A stretch of 64,000 nucleotides of DNA from JAHQVI01 sp963727575. GTDB taxonomy: Bacteria > Pseudomonadota > Alphaproteobacteria > Rhizobiales > Rhodomicrobiaceae. Below, in pieces: positions 1-8,577 of this stretch. Every line of letters starts with the position of its first letter. Within the stretch, counting starts at the first letter, position 1. The DNA lies in the NCBI GenBank assembly GCA_963727575.1, contig CAVSIA010000008.1, positions 54,182 through 118,181 of the forward strand. Direction: 5' to 3'. The position numbers and the translations under genes are program-made. The notes under the pieces were generated by a model. It was not told where the DNA came from. It saw only the letters and a program-made list of their open reading frames with translations, and searched no databases.

Positions 1-1335
1 GACGAGCCGCGGCAGCCGGCCAAGGACGGCCCTCAAAATGGGTTGGTAGGGACAGGCGGTCGGCAGGTGCAGCCGGATCTGGGTTTTCATCTCGACCACC
101 CGGGCGGCGACCTTGATCAGACGTAGGCGCAGAGTATCGAACTGCGCAACGCGCCAGATCGAGCGTTTCGGCATCATGGCGCGCAGCCGCCACATCAGCC
201 AATAAGCGCCCGCATGCAGGAACAGGCGGAACTGGTTGGCGGTCGCTTTTGAGCATGACGTGCGATCGGCGGCGAGATGGGTCTTCCAGGATTTGATATG
301 GTTCTCGGCTATGCCGCGTCGGCAGTAGAGGTCTTCGTAGAGCGCCTTGGCCCGGCCGCCGGCGAGATTGGTGACGATGAAGCGGGTATCGGTGCCTTGC
401 TCGCCGGCTTCGACCCGCGCGATGATGCGTTCGACCCGGCTCCAGCTCTTTGCGCCATCGAAGAAGTCCTTGAAGCGGCGCAGCTTGGCCGTCTTCGCTC
501 CGGCCTCGAAACGGGCTTTGGTGCTGGCTTCCAACTCTTCGATATGGCGGCGCAAGGTCGTGGTCGGCGCGACGCCGAGGATGAAGTCAAGCCCCCTCGC
601 CCGGCAGACGTCGATCACCTCGGGACAGCAATAATGGCTGTCGGCCCGGATCAGGATCCGGGTGCTTGGCCAGTTGGCGCGGATCGCACGGAGCAGACGG
701 CGCAGGAACGCGCCGATCTCGGTGCCTTTGGGGCGCTTGGCCGGACGCAGCATGGCGGTCACGAACCGCCCATCACCGTCAAACACGACCATTGGCTGGA
801 AGCCATATTCGTCGTGATGAGCATTGAACAAGCGTAATTGCTGGCCGCCATATGCGGCATCGAACGTATCGTCGATATCCAGCACGATGCTGTTGGGCAC
901 CCGCCGGAAGGAGGCGCAGTAGAGATCAACCAGCGCCTGCCCCATGCGCAGCAGCGAACGGCGATCAGGCAGGTTCTCCAGGCGCGAGAGTGTGGGCTGC
1001 GAGGCAAGATCTGCGCCGGATGGCAGCGCGCCCTGCGCCAGCTTGAACGCCGGATCAGATCGTAAGCGCGATGCATCGTTGCCGTCCTCATAGCCGGCGG
1101 AGATCATCAGCATGCGGAACCGGATCATATCGGCGAGGCCGTGGACGACCTGATTTTGTGCCCGTGGATCCGCGATGCAGCCCGCCAGACGTTCGGCCAC
1201 GTCAAGGCGTTGCTCGACCTCTCGCAAAACCAAAACGCCTGCGTCCGACGACAAAGCCCCACCATCAAAACGCGCCACGACCGGTTTGCCAAAAACCGGT
1301 GACAGACCAGGCAACGGCAGCATAGGATCGATCAT
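1..1335 (-). CDS. IS1380-family transposase (3' end beyond window)
   Basis: The minus-strand frame is open without a stop from 1335 to the window edge, giving about 445 residues, close to the full length of IS1380-type DDE transposases. The N-terminus reads LPGLSPVFGKPVVARFDGG followed by LSSDAGVLVLREVEQRL, both typical of the family. Acidic catalytic regions are visible as VLDIDDTFD and ILIRADSHY, and a C-terminal part reads CRRGIAENHIKSWK. I chose ATG 1335 over ATG 1323, which is in the same frame, because a GGGAG ribosome site lies about 10 bases upstream of 1335. The frame looks intact, so the element may be active. Family assignment comes from recognised motifs, not a search. Confidence 0.85.
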   Translation of the reverse strand, partial: MIDPMLPLPGLSPVFGKPVVARFDGGALSSDAGVLVLREVEQRLDVAERLAGCIADPRAQNQVVHGLADMIRFRMLMISAGYEDGNDASRLRSDPAFKLAQGALPSGADLASQPTLSRLENLPDRRSLLRMGQALVDLYCASFRRVPNSIVLDIDDTFDAAYGGQQLRLFNAHHDEYGFQPMVVFDGDGRFVTAMLRPAKRPKGTEIGAFLRRLLRAIRANWPSTRILIRADSHYCCPEVIDVCRARGLDFILGVAPTTTLRRHIEELEASTKARFEAGAKTAKLRRFKDFFDGAKSWSRVERIIARVEAGEQGTDTRFIVTNLAGGRAKALYEDLYCRRGIAENHIKSWKTHLAADRTSCSKATANQFRLFLHAGAYWLMWRLRAMMPKRSIWRVAQFDTLRLRLIKVAARVVEMKTQIRLHLPTACPYQPILRAVLGRLPRLV

Positions 1336-1445
1336 GGCGGGTGGGCTCCCTGCGAAAATGGCGCGGATCGGCTTTAGCAACCAAATCCTAAGCCATCTCA
1401 AAGGCTTGAGCTACACCCGCCAAACCACCGTGAATTTTCCGGGCT
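1..1445 (-). mobile_element. IS1380-like insertion sequence, left part outside window
   Basis: The transposase gene is followed on its upstream side by about 110 bases of non-coding sequence. Near 1430-1445 the minus strand reads CCCGGAAAATTCACGG, which resembles the terminal inverted repeats of IS1380-type elements. The other end lies beyond base 1, so the matching repeat and target duplication cannot be checked, and the boundary at about 1445 is approximate. The next gene, a STAND NTPase, starts only about 50 bases further on, so the element sits in its promoter region. Confidence 0.6.
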
Positions 1446-1491
1446 AGCACGGTTCAGCTTGCATAAATTCCATATTCCGTAACCTATTTCG

Positions 1492-3961
1492 ATGACTGAG
1501 CGTAGTCCCACGCCGAGCACGCCAGAGGCGGCAGACGCCCAGCCGAAGCGAAAACTCGTCCTGTTCATTCATGGGATCGGCAGCAATCCGGACTCCGCAT
1601 GGGGCGCCTTCCCTCGCCTGATCGGAAGCGACGCCTCGCTCGGCCAGCGCTTCGACGTCAAAACCTTTCAGTACAAAACCGGCTTTACCGGAACGACGCC
1701 GTCAGTCTCCGAAGTGGCCGAATATCTCCGCGCACAGATCGAGACGGAGTGCCGCGCCTACGATGAGATCGCCGTCATCGCCCACAGCCAGGGCGGGCTT
1801 GTCACACGCCGCTACATCGCCGATTGCTATCGCGATGGGCGGCCCTGCAAAATCCGCCGGGTTCTTTATTTCGCCACGCCGCACATGGGTGCGATCGCCG
1901 CAAAGCTGACGGCGAAGGCGCCGCCAGTCGTACGCAACCATGCGAGCAAGCAACTGCTGGGCCTCGCTTATGATTCACCCGAGCTGCAAAGGCTCTATCT
2001 CGACGAGCGCGCAACCGACGCCCATCGGCGCGTCACGGCGAAATTCGTCGTTGCGGCGGAGGACGGCTGGGTCGGCAAGATGAGCGCATGGGGCTCGCAC
2101 GGCCCCGGCGATTACATCGTCCTGGAGAATGAATATCACGTCACGCTGACCAAGCCGGCGGACACGGATCACCCCAGCTTCAAAGCCGCGCTGCATTTCC
2201 TGCAAGAAGACCCGGCGGGCGGCATCGTCGAGGCGGATCATAAACAGCCGCTCCTCAAGCAGAAATGGAGCGCGGACCGGACCTTTTCTGATCGCGACCG
2301 TTTCATCTATTGGGCGCGGTCCATCCCCTTCATCGGACGCGAGGTCGAAACCGAGACAATCGACGCCGTCCTGAACGATCCGGAGCGCCGCTTCGCCTGG
2401 ATGGTGCTGCACGGGCCAGGCGGCATGGGCAAAAGCCGGCTGGCGCTCGAAATCATCCTCGCCCAGCAAGGCGGCTGGTGGTACGCGGGATTTCTGGATG
2501 AGGACCATAAAGGCCCGGACTGGACCGTCTGGCAGCCCGCTCTGCCGACGCTGATGGTCATCGATTATACGGGCCGCTCTCCGGACCTGGCCGCCTCCAT
2601 TATTAAAGGTCTCTCGGAGCGCGAAGGGGCGCATCTCCTCAGGAAACCCGTCCGCATCATCCTGATCGAGCGAGAGCCGAAAGGCCCGTGGCTCGATAAG
2701 ATCTGCGTCGAGGCCCGGTGCCGCGAGACGCGCCGGGACGATCTCGAACTGAGGAAGCTCGAAATCCCTCTGGCCGATCTTCGAGCATGTCTGGGCGGAA
2801 CAGCCTCCGCCGGGCGGCGCTCCGGACAAAGACGAGACTTTGCAGCGGCTCCGACAGATCGACTCCAGGGAACGCCCACTCTTCGCCTTCCTCATGGCCG
2901 ACGCGATGGCCCGGCACGACAGCGCGCGTCGGTGGAGCCGCGAGGCGCTGCTCAATGACGTCATCAACCGGGAGCGGGAGAAATTCTGGCGCCGGGCTGC
3001 ACGAGAAGCGGGCTTCGGCGACGGGCCGCTCGACAAGGAGGAGCGGGCGCTGGCGCTGGCGACCATGATGAACGGCTTGCCGGTCGAGATGATGAAAGCG
3101 TCTGACGGCGACCTGATCCCTAAATGGGACCGGGACCGTCATGAAAGGCTTTTCAATGCCATGACCGGCGTGGTTGACGGGGTGCTACGTCCCCATGAGC
3201 CAGACATTGTCGGGGAATACTTCGTGCTCGACCTCCTGACGAGGCAGCCGGACTCCGCCGAGGAACTGGTAAGTTTTGCCTGGCATAACTCGTCATCGAA
3301 ATTCGCAATTGCGCCATTTGTCGATCGCTGCGCGCAAGATTTCCCGGAGCATAGCGCGCTTCGCAAGACCTTCGACATTCGACCGGAAAGCGCTCCCGCC
3401 CGAACGGCCTGGGCCATGCTGGCCGTCAATCTCATGAATCATCTTGGCGCGAGCAACATCGACGCCGCCAAGGCCCGGTATCGGGAGCTGAAGGCCCTCG
3501 CCGCAAACCATCCCGGAGAGCCGGAGCTGCGGCTTTGGCAAGCCAAAGCGGCCTTCAATCTCATCCATGATCTTCGCGCGAGCGGCGTCGACGCCGCCAA
3601 GGCCCTGTATCAGGAGCTGAAGGCCCTCGCCGCAAACCATCCCGGAGAGCCGGAGCTGCGGCTTTGCCAAGCCAAAGCGGCCTTCAATCTCATCCATGAT
3701 CTTCGCGCGAGCGACGTCGACGCCGCCAAGGCCCTGTATCAGGAGCTGAAGGCCCTCGCCGCAAACCATCCCGGAGAGCCGGAGCTGCGGCTGGAACAAG
3801 CCAAAGCGGCTGTCAATCTCATCTATCATCTTGGCGCGAGCGACATCGACGCCGCCAAGGCCCTGTATCGGGAGCTGAAGGGCCTCGCCGCAAACCACCC
3901 CGGAGAGCCCGAACTTCAGGAGCCGTTATCGCGGGCGCGTCGATTGCTCGACGGCGATTAG
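1492..3961 (+). CDS. Alpha/beta-hydrolase - STAND NTPase - helical repeat protein, frameshifted
   Basis: About 823 residues in two frames joined near 2754-2766. Residues 21-240 form an alpha/beta hydrolase of the DUF676/PGAP1-like lipase type: oxyanion segment FIHGIGS (25-31) and nucleophile elbow AHSQGG with Ser99. A P-loop, GPGGMGKS (308-315), and a Walker-B-like strand LMVIDYT (354-360) mark a STAND-type NTPase. After the frame change comes a helical domain beginning LWPIFEHVWAE, then four 43-residue TPR-like repeats at the C-terminus. Effector, NTPase switch and repeat sensor is the layout of STAND defence proteins, where ligand binding to the repeats drives oligomerisation and effector activation; that role is inferred. 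The break needs one extra base removed (AAATCCC context) and may be a sequencing error. Flanked by an IS1380 element and convergent with ctrA. Confidence 0.7.
3422..3937 (+). repeat. Four tandem 129-bp coding repeats (43 residues each)
   Basis: Units start at about 3422, 3551, 3680 and 3809, an exact 129-base period. Units 2 and 3 differ at only about five bases; units 1 and 4 are slightly more diverged. Each encodes the pattern NLIxxLxASxxDAAKAxYxE followed by LKxLAANHPGEPEL, a TPR-like helical hairpin. Changes cluster in a few codons, such as Asn/Gly/Asp after the Ser and Trp/Cys/Glu near the unit end, with the frame kept. The near-identity at DNA level indicates recent duplication or gene conversion. 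Confidence 0.95.
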
Positions 3962-3983
3962 GACGTTCGCCCTGCCCATAGGC

Positions 3984-4013
3984 AAAAAAATGCGCCAAGC
4001 GAGCCTGGCGCAT
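3984..4013 (-). terminator. Rho-independent terminator of ctrA
   Basis: An 8-bp perfect stem, ATGCGCCA (3990-3997) pairing with TGGCGCAT (4006-4013), encloses an 8-base loop. On the minus strand the stem is followed by a run of seven T (3984-3990). It lies 55 bases past the ctrA stop and just past the convergent STAND gene stop, so it ends ctrA transcription and shields the two genes from each other. Confidence 0.85.
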
Positions 4014-4067
4014 AGAGTCCGACTTCCGCCGGATTACCGGCCCGGACGGAAGCAGGTATTTGCGGCC

Positions 4068-4766
4068 TTACGCGGCCGCTGACGAACGCTCTTTGGGATC
4101 GCGCAGCACGTAGCCGCGCCCCCATACGGTTTCGATGTAGTGTTCACCGCCGGTTGCCGACGCCAGCTTCTTGCGCAGCTTGCAGATGAACACGTCGATA
4201 ATTTTCAGCTCCGGTTCATCGATGCCGCCGTAGAGGTGATTAAGGAACATTTCCTTGGTCAGCGTTGTACCCTTGCGGAGAGAAAGCAGCTCGAGCATCT
4301 GGTATTCCTTGCCGGTCAGATGCACGCGCTCACCTTCGACTTCGACAGTCTTGGTATCGAGATTGACCACCAGGTCGCCGGTCTGAATGACGGACTGGGC
4401 ATGCCCCTTGGCGCGGCGGACGATCGCGTGGATACGGGCGACCAACTCGTCCTTGTGGAACGGCTTGGTCAGGTAGTCGTCGGCGCCGAAGCCGAGACCG
4501 CGGACCTTGTCTTCCGTGCCGGCCATGCCGGACAGGATCAGGATCGGCGTTTTCACCTTGCTGACGCGCAAGGTGCGCAGGACCTCATAGCCGCTGATAT
4601 CAGGCAAGCCGAGGTCGAGAAGGATTATGTCGTAATCATAGATCTTGCCAAGATCGACGCCTTCTTCGCCTAAATTGGTCGTGAAGACGTTGAAGCCTTC
4701 GGAGAGCAGCATAAGCTCAATGCTCTGAGCCGTGGCGCTGTCGTCTTCGATAAGCAATACCCTCAT
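4068..4766 (-). CDS. ctrA: Cell-cycle master response regulator CtrA
   Basis: A 232-residue OmpR/PhoB-type response regulator whose length and sequence match alphaproteobacterial CtrA. The receiver domain starts MRVLLIEDD and holds the phospho-acceptor Asp51 in ILLDLGLPD, then KPFHKDE around the conserved Lys. The winged-helix DNA-binding domain (about 125-225) includes LTGKEYQMLELL and VFICKLRKKL. CtrA binds TTAA-N7-TTAA sites and controls replication initiation, division, flagella and motility genes. Start: ATG 4766 with AGAGGA upstream (4775-4780). A GANTC site (GATTC, 4770-4774), the motif methylated by CcrM, overlaps the leader. fliJ is divergent and sciP lies 4 kb away, a familiar Hyphomicrobiales arrangement. 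Probably essential. Confidence 0.97.
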   Translation of the reverse strand: MRVLLIEDDSATAQSIELMLLSEGFNVFTTNLGEEGVDLGKIYDYDIILLDLGLPDISGYEVLRTLRVSKVKTPILILSGMAGTEDKVRGLGFGADDYLTKPFHKDELVARIHAIVRRAKGHAQSVIQTGDLVVNLDTKTVEVEGERVHLTGKEYQMLELLSLRKGTTLTKEMFLNHLYGGIDEPELKIIDVFICKLRKKLASATGGEHYIETVWGRGYVLRDPKERSSAAA

Positions 4767-5450
4767 CCTGATTCCTCTTTTTTAGTCTCGAGGCCCAGCG
4801 AGCCGGTTCGCTTCGCATCTTTTTGCTGCCAGCGGATGCGAGTGGGCAGAGTTAATTCCAGGTCAAAAGTAAACGGAACAGGTTAACAAAAGACTGCTTT
4901 ACAGAGGTCTGGACGGAGGTTAATTCGCCCTTGGCACCAGAATTACACGTAAAACGTGCATCCAACACCTACGCAATACCGACTGGAAGAGGACTATTTT
5001 ACGGAGGACCTTGGCCTTACGCGGGCAGAAGCAAATCACCGAAGGCAAAGATGATTCTAACATCAAGCTCAGGCCGGATAAAGCCCGGTAGTCGTGGATT
5101 TGGCTGGGAAAATCGAATAAAAATCGTTCACAGCGCGTCAACTCACGATAATCCTGGCAAGTGAACGGAAAGTGGCTCACCCGCCGATGGGTGGCCGCGT
5201 GCTACGTCGCGAATCACCCACAAATGGAAATTAGCAGATTTTGTGACGCATCCATAGGTTGCGCACGGCTTTTTCGCGGTAAGCTGCCGTCATGTGGCTT
5301 CAACGCATCTGTACGTGGTTTACCGCCATTTAATGTCTCTCGGGCATAGTAGTCGTGGGCCATCGCGCGAGCCGCCACGTCTGACGGGGCGATCTCGCCA
5401 AGAGAGGAGAGACTTGCCTCCGCTTCTTGCGGGGCGGGTTGGTGCACGCC
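4767..5450. promoter_or_regulatory. ctrA-fliJ divergent intergenic region with half CtrA boxes
   Basis: No convincing gene is seen in these 684 bases. Three TTAA half-sites lie at about 4852, 4883 and 4920. The first forms TTAA-TTCCAGG-TCAA (4852-4866), one mismatch from a full CtrA box, and could serve autoregulation. A second GANTC site (GATTC) lies near 5051. The rest carries short AT-rich stretches unlike the coding DNA on each side. Promoter positions cannot be fixed from sequence alone. Confidence 0.4.
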
Positions 5451-5867
5451 ATGAGAACAAACGAAACTCACCTGAAGCTGCAACGGTTTGAAGTCAACGA
5501 ACGGCAACAGAAAGTCGCCGACATCGAGATGATGATCGCCGACTTCCGACGCCTGGTCGACGACCTCAGTCACCAGATCGAAGTGGAGGAGGAGACGAGC
5601 CGCATCCGCGACGTCAACCACTTCTCCTATCCGACCTATGCGAAAGCCGCGCGCAAACGCCGCGACAACCTTCTGTCTTCGATCAGCGACCTCGAAGGCA
5701 GGCTCGAAGGCGCCAAGGCCGAACTGAACGAAGCCATCGAAGAGCTGAAGAAGGTCGAGATGGTCGAAGAGCGTAGCCACATCGAGCACGACCGGTCCGG
5801 CGCCCGTCCGCATCGGCTGGAAGTGCCCGGCGGCCATCCGACCCACGCATTCGGCGGCCGCGCCTGA
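5451..5867 (+). CDS. fliJ: Flagellar export chaperone FliJ
   Basis: A 138-residue, strongly charged, almost wholly coiled-coil protein. It matches the short FliJ type of Hyphomicrobiales: MRTNETHLKLQRFEVNER, then a long heptad-rich helix, then HFSYPTYAKAARKRRDN and a second helix with EELKKVEMVEER. FliJ is a cytosolic part of the flagellar type III export apparatus, acting with the FliH-FliI ATPase and the export gate. ATG 5451 is preferred over an upstream ATG at 5427 because homologues begin at this MR. The position divergent from ctrA supports the call and suggests CtrA-linked motility control. The Pro/His-rich tail after about residue 120 looks unstructured. Confidence 0.85.
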   Translation: MRTNETHLKLQRFEVNERQQKVADIEMMIADFRRLVDDLSHQIEVEEETSRIRDVNHFSYPTYAKAARKRRDNLLSSISDLEGRLEGAKAELNEAIEELKKVEMVEERSHIEHDRSGARPHRLEVPGGHPTHAFGGRA

Positions 5868-6203
5868 GGCGTCGCGCCGCGCTTGCTGCCCATGCCGGCG
5901 GCCTTTTTGCCGCCACGCTCGCGTTCAACTCTCCTACCATCCGGAATCGCCGGTCTTGTGAAAAGTCCGGCGATTTCGCTTGAAGAAACGCGCCGGTTTT
6001 CCACACTGGGCCGGGCGGAGCGTTGTAAGTCGATCACTTCGCCCGTTGGTGCGCTCGCCGCCCCTTTGCCTTGTGGCGGGCGGACGATATAAAGAGCTCG
6101 GTTTTCGATGGTGACCGGAATCGGGCGTCGATAGGCCTGCGCCCAATCTGCGGCAAGCAAGGGCAGTCATGCCGCGGAGCGCCGGTCGATCAGGAGGGAA
6201 ACA
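5868..6203. other. Intergenic region, no gene seen
   Basis: These 336 bases follow fliJ and precede a lipoprotein gene. A short inverted repeat, GGCGGC-CTTTTT-GCCGCC, near 5900 could help end fliJ transcription, but lacks a proper T tract after the stem. AGGAGG just upstream of 6204 is the ribosome site of the next gene. Open frames here have no protein-like composition. Confidence 0.4.
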
Positions 6204-6863
6204 ATGAGCATGCAGGGGGCAGCCAGACTTTGCGGCATTGCGCTGATCGCGGCTCTGAGCGGTTGCGCGCAAGGCTCCGGACTGGCGCAGATATCCCTTT
6301 TGGGCTCGGGCCCGAGCGCGGACGCAGTGCCGGACGCCGCCGCGACGACGCCGGAGACGGACGACCCGCACATGCCGCCCGTGCCCGACCGCAATGCCCG
6401 GAGGGTGAAGGGCGGCGCGACCAAGGTTGCCGCTGCGTCGGACGGATCGCCATCCCAATCGGGCGGCCTGTCGCTCTCGGGCATCGCCAACGTCAAGCTG
6501 TTCACGGCGACGGCCTCCAATGCGCCGGACACCACGCAATGGGAGCAGGCGCCGATCGCCGTGTACACCCAGCTTGCGCAACAGATCCATGCCTGCTGGC
6601 TCACGCCCGGCTCGCCCAAGCTGACCAATCACGGCTTCCACGCCGATGTCGCGCCCGGCGGCTCGAACACCGCGACCATCATCCTCTTTCAGAAGGATCC
6701 GAACGGTAAGCGCGGGCTTCAAGCGTTCCGCATCTCGATCGACGGGGCGCTTACCGGTTCGACGGTCCGGGCCGAGAACCGCCGGCTCGACAAGCCGCTT
6801 GAGCTGTCATTCAAATCCGATCTTGTCCGCTGGTCGCAGGGCAAGCTCGACTGTCACGGCTGA
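6204..6863 (+). CDS. Putative outer-membrane lipoprotein, unknown function
   Basis: A 219-residue protein with a lipoprotein signal: a hydrophobic stretch, then the lipobox LSGC (Cys at about residue 21). A low-complexity Ala/Pro/Asp linker follows (about 25-85), then a globular C-terminal domain (about 110-218) with AQQIHACWLTPG and a run of beta-type sequence ending WSQGKLDCHG. A strong AGGAGG precedes ATG 6204. The Cys-Trp segment resembles the helix-strand opening of TolA/TonB-type C-terminal domains, which is only a hint. The next gene (6966-7535) encodes a shorter protein with the same plan, so the two look like divergent paralogues. Nothing specific can be assigned. Confidence 0.7.
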   Translation: MSMQGAARLCGIALIAALSGCAQGSGLAQISLLGSGPSADAVPDAAATTPETDDPHMPPVPDRNARRVKGGATKVAAASDGSPSQSGGLSLSGIANVKLFTATASNAPDTTQWEQAPIAVYTQLAQQIHACWLTPGSPKLTNHGFHADVAPGGSNTATIILFQKDPNGKRGLQAFRISIDGALTGSTVRAENRRLDKPLELSFKSDLVRWSQGKLDCHG

Positions 6864-6965
6864 AGCCGCCAACAAAAGCGCCTGATCACTCCCCGCGGAT
6901 GAAATTTTGACAATTTCGTCAATTATGCAGAGGGTTAGGGGCATAAGGGGACTTGGGGGGCGAAA

Positions 6966-7535
6966 TTGCGCAGAGCGTATGCCGGCGTCGCATGCCTGAT
7001 CGCGCTGCTGCTTTGCGGCTGCGCAAGCAAGGATACGACGATCGCGCGCCTCGAAGGCTCGGAGCCTCAGCGGCTATCTTTCGGCGCTCCGGCGGCCGTG
7101 CAGCAGACTTTTGCCGCCCAGATGAAAGCATGCTGGTTCGACGGCCCGACCGCATTGCTCAGCGGCTACCAGTATGACACCGCGCCTGCAACGCTTGAGA
7201 CCGCCAACGGACTGACGCAGCTTCCGCAGATCACCATCCAGTCCGGACCAGGGCCGAGCGCGCAGAAATTCCTCGTGCAGTTCTATCCATTCAATGACAA
7301 CACGCTGATCTCCACGCGCAACCTGTCCTTCCCGGTCGATCTGGCGGCCAAGCTGAAGCGGGATGTGGAGACCTGGATTTTCGGCCGGGGCGGGTGCGAG
7401 CGGTCGACGGGCACGATCCCGGTCGCCGCGTCGAGCGTGCCGCCGCAGACCGCAGCCGCGGTGGGGCAGCCGGCGCTTGCGGGCGCGTGGACGACGAGCC
7501 AGGAAGCCGGGCCGTCGATCGCGCGCGCTTATTGA
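6966..7535 (+). CDS. Putative lipoprotein, probable paralogue of its upstream neighbour
   Basis: A 189-residue protein with signal MRRAYAGVACLIALLL and lipobox LLCGC. The mature domain carries AAQMKACWFDGPTALLSGY, aligned in position with the Cys-Trp segment of the protein at 6204-6863. It lacks that protein's long linker and instead ends in a Pro/Ala-rich tail. The start is TTG 6968 or close by, with G-rich sequence upstream; no better ATG is present. Only 102 bases separate it from the first lipoprotein gene, and the two may be co-transcribed. Function is unknown. Confidence 0.65.
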   Translation: MRRAYAGVACLIALLLCGCASKDTTIARLEGSEPQRLSFGAPAAVQQTFAAQMKACWFDGPTALLSGYQYDTAPATLETANGLTQLPQITIQSGPGPSAQKFLVQFYPFNDNTLISTRNLSFPVDLAAKLKRDVETWIFGRGGCERSTGTIPVAASSVPPQTAAAVGQPALAGAWTTSQEAGPSIARAY

Positions 7536-7619
7536 TCGATGGCCTCTGGAACGCGACCCGTCCGTCGAACCGCCGCGGTCGAAATCCCCGTGAGCGCTTC
7601 CATGGCGGCCGATCTGGCT

Positions 7620-8108
7620 CTAGAACTCGAAAGCGCCCTGCGCCGGATGGGCCTGACGCGCATGCACCCGCAAATGTTCAACGCTCACACCCGACATCGG
7701 CTCCAGCCGCGCCGCGACCATCGAGCGATGACAGTGGCTGGCGGATTTCTCGAAGCACATCATGCAGACCGGCTCCGCGGCGGCGAGCGACAGAACACGC
7801 TCCAGCCCCTTCCGCCCGTCCGGCCCGTTGAGATGGGCCGTGAAGATTTCGCGATAGACCGCCATGTGCCCGGCCCGCGCAGCCTCCCGGCCGGCTGGCG
7901 GATTGCCGAGCTCGCCGATATGCGTATAGGCAAGGCCGTATTCTGCGAGGGCGCCGGCAAGCTCCTCCCTGGAGAATTCGTGGCGACGCGAATAGGGAGA
8001 CTCGCGGATGTCGATGAGATGGGAAACGCCGGCGGCCTTGAGCGTCGCGATCAGATCCTCGACCGAGGCGCCCTCATAACCGATGGTGAAGATGTTTGGC
8101 AGAGTCAC
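7620..8108 (-). CDS. DUF488 family protein
   Basis: A 162-residue protein of the DUF488 family. It opens NIFTIGYEGASVEDLIATLK and continues LIDIRESPYSRRHEFS, both hallmarks of the family. A Cys/His cluster near residues 114-127, CMMCFEKSASHCHR, is the conserved C-terminal motif. DUF488 proteins are small cytosolic proteins of uncertain role. It sits convergent with the lipoprotein gene and in tandem with sciP, about 125 bases downstream of it, without clear functional linkage. Confidence 0.85.
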   Translation of the reverse strand: MTLPNIFTIGYEGASVEDLIATLKAAGVSHLIDIRESPYSRRHEFSREELAGALAEYGLAYTHIGELGNPPAGREAARAGHMAVYREIFTAHLNGPDGRKGLERVLSLAAAEPVCMMCFEKSASHCHRSMVAARLEPMSGVSVEHLRVHARQAHPAQGAFEF

Positions 8109-8234
8109 GGCCTCGCGCTCCCCTCGCCTTATGGCGCAAGCAACGCTAGCGAGGCACGGACGGGCTGTAAAGCCGCGGCGCGCGGCGCGAGCGGCAAGGC
8201 GGGCGGTTTTCCAGCGAAATTGCCGCCGCCCGCA

Positions 8235-8510
8235 TCAGGTGCGGTATTGCTGGAGACGCGTCGCGCGCAGACCGGGCAGGCCGTGGCGCTCGATCGAGCG
8301 CTGCCAGCTCAGAAACTCGTCGATCGTCAGCCGATAGCGATTGCACGCCTCGCCGAGGCTGAGAAGCCCGCCGCGCACCGCGGCGACGACTTCGGCCTTG
8401 CGGCGAATGACCCATCGCTTTGTCGAAGGGGGCGGAAGATCGGCGATCGTGAGCGGGCTGCCATCCGGCCCCATCACATATTTAACCCGCAGCCTGAACT
8501 GATCGGTCAT
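8235..8510 (-). CDS. sciP: CtrA inhibitor SciP (DUF1153)
   Basis: A 91-residue basic helix-turn-helix protein beginning MTDQFRLRVKYVMGPDG, then STKRWVIRRKAEVVAAV and EACNRYRLTIDEFLSW, which identify the DUF1153/SciP family. In Caulobacter SciP binds CtrA and blocks its activation of target promoters, and sciP is itself transcribed by CtrA. I chose ATG 8510 over GTG 8537 because family members begin at MTDQ. A perfect CtrA box lies 53 bases upstream (8563-8577). Together with ctrA at 4.1-4.8 kb, the window holds both arms of this negative-feedback loop. Confidence 0.92.
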   Translation of the reverse strand: MTDQFRLRVKYVMGPDGSPLTIADLPPPSTKRWVIRRKAEVVAAVRGGLLSLGEACNRYRLTIDEFLSWQRSIERHGLPGLRATRLQQYRT

Positions 8511-8562
8511 CGGACTCTCTACACACAACTTGACCACTCGAAAGTAACTTAGCGCAGCTCAC

Positions 8563-8577
8563 TTAATGCTGGATTAA
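8563..8577 (-). promoter_or_regulatory. Full CtrA box upstream of sciP
   Basis: TTAATGCTGGATTAA is an exact match to the TTAA-N7-TTAA consensus. It is centred about 60 bases before the sciP ATG, and a further TTAA half-site lies at 8587-8590. The position suits activation of sciP by CtrA. The site is palindromic in its half-sites, so the strand given is that of the gene it probably serves. Confidence 0.8.

Noticed and set aside
3422..3937. Regular 129-bp repeats that could be mistaken for a CRISPR array
   Set aside because: The repeats are in one coding frame, have no unique spacers, and the units are full-length protein repeats.
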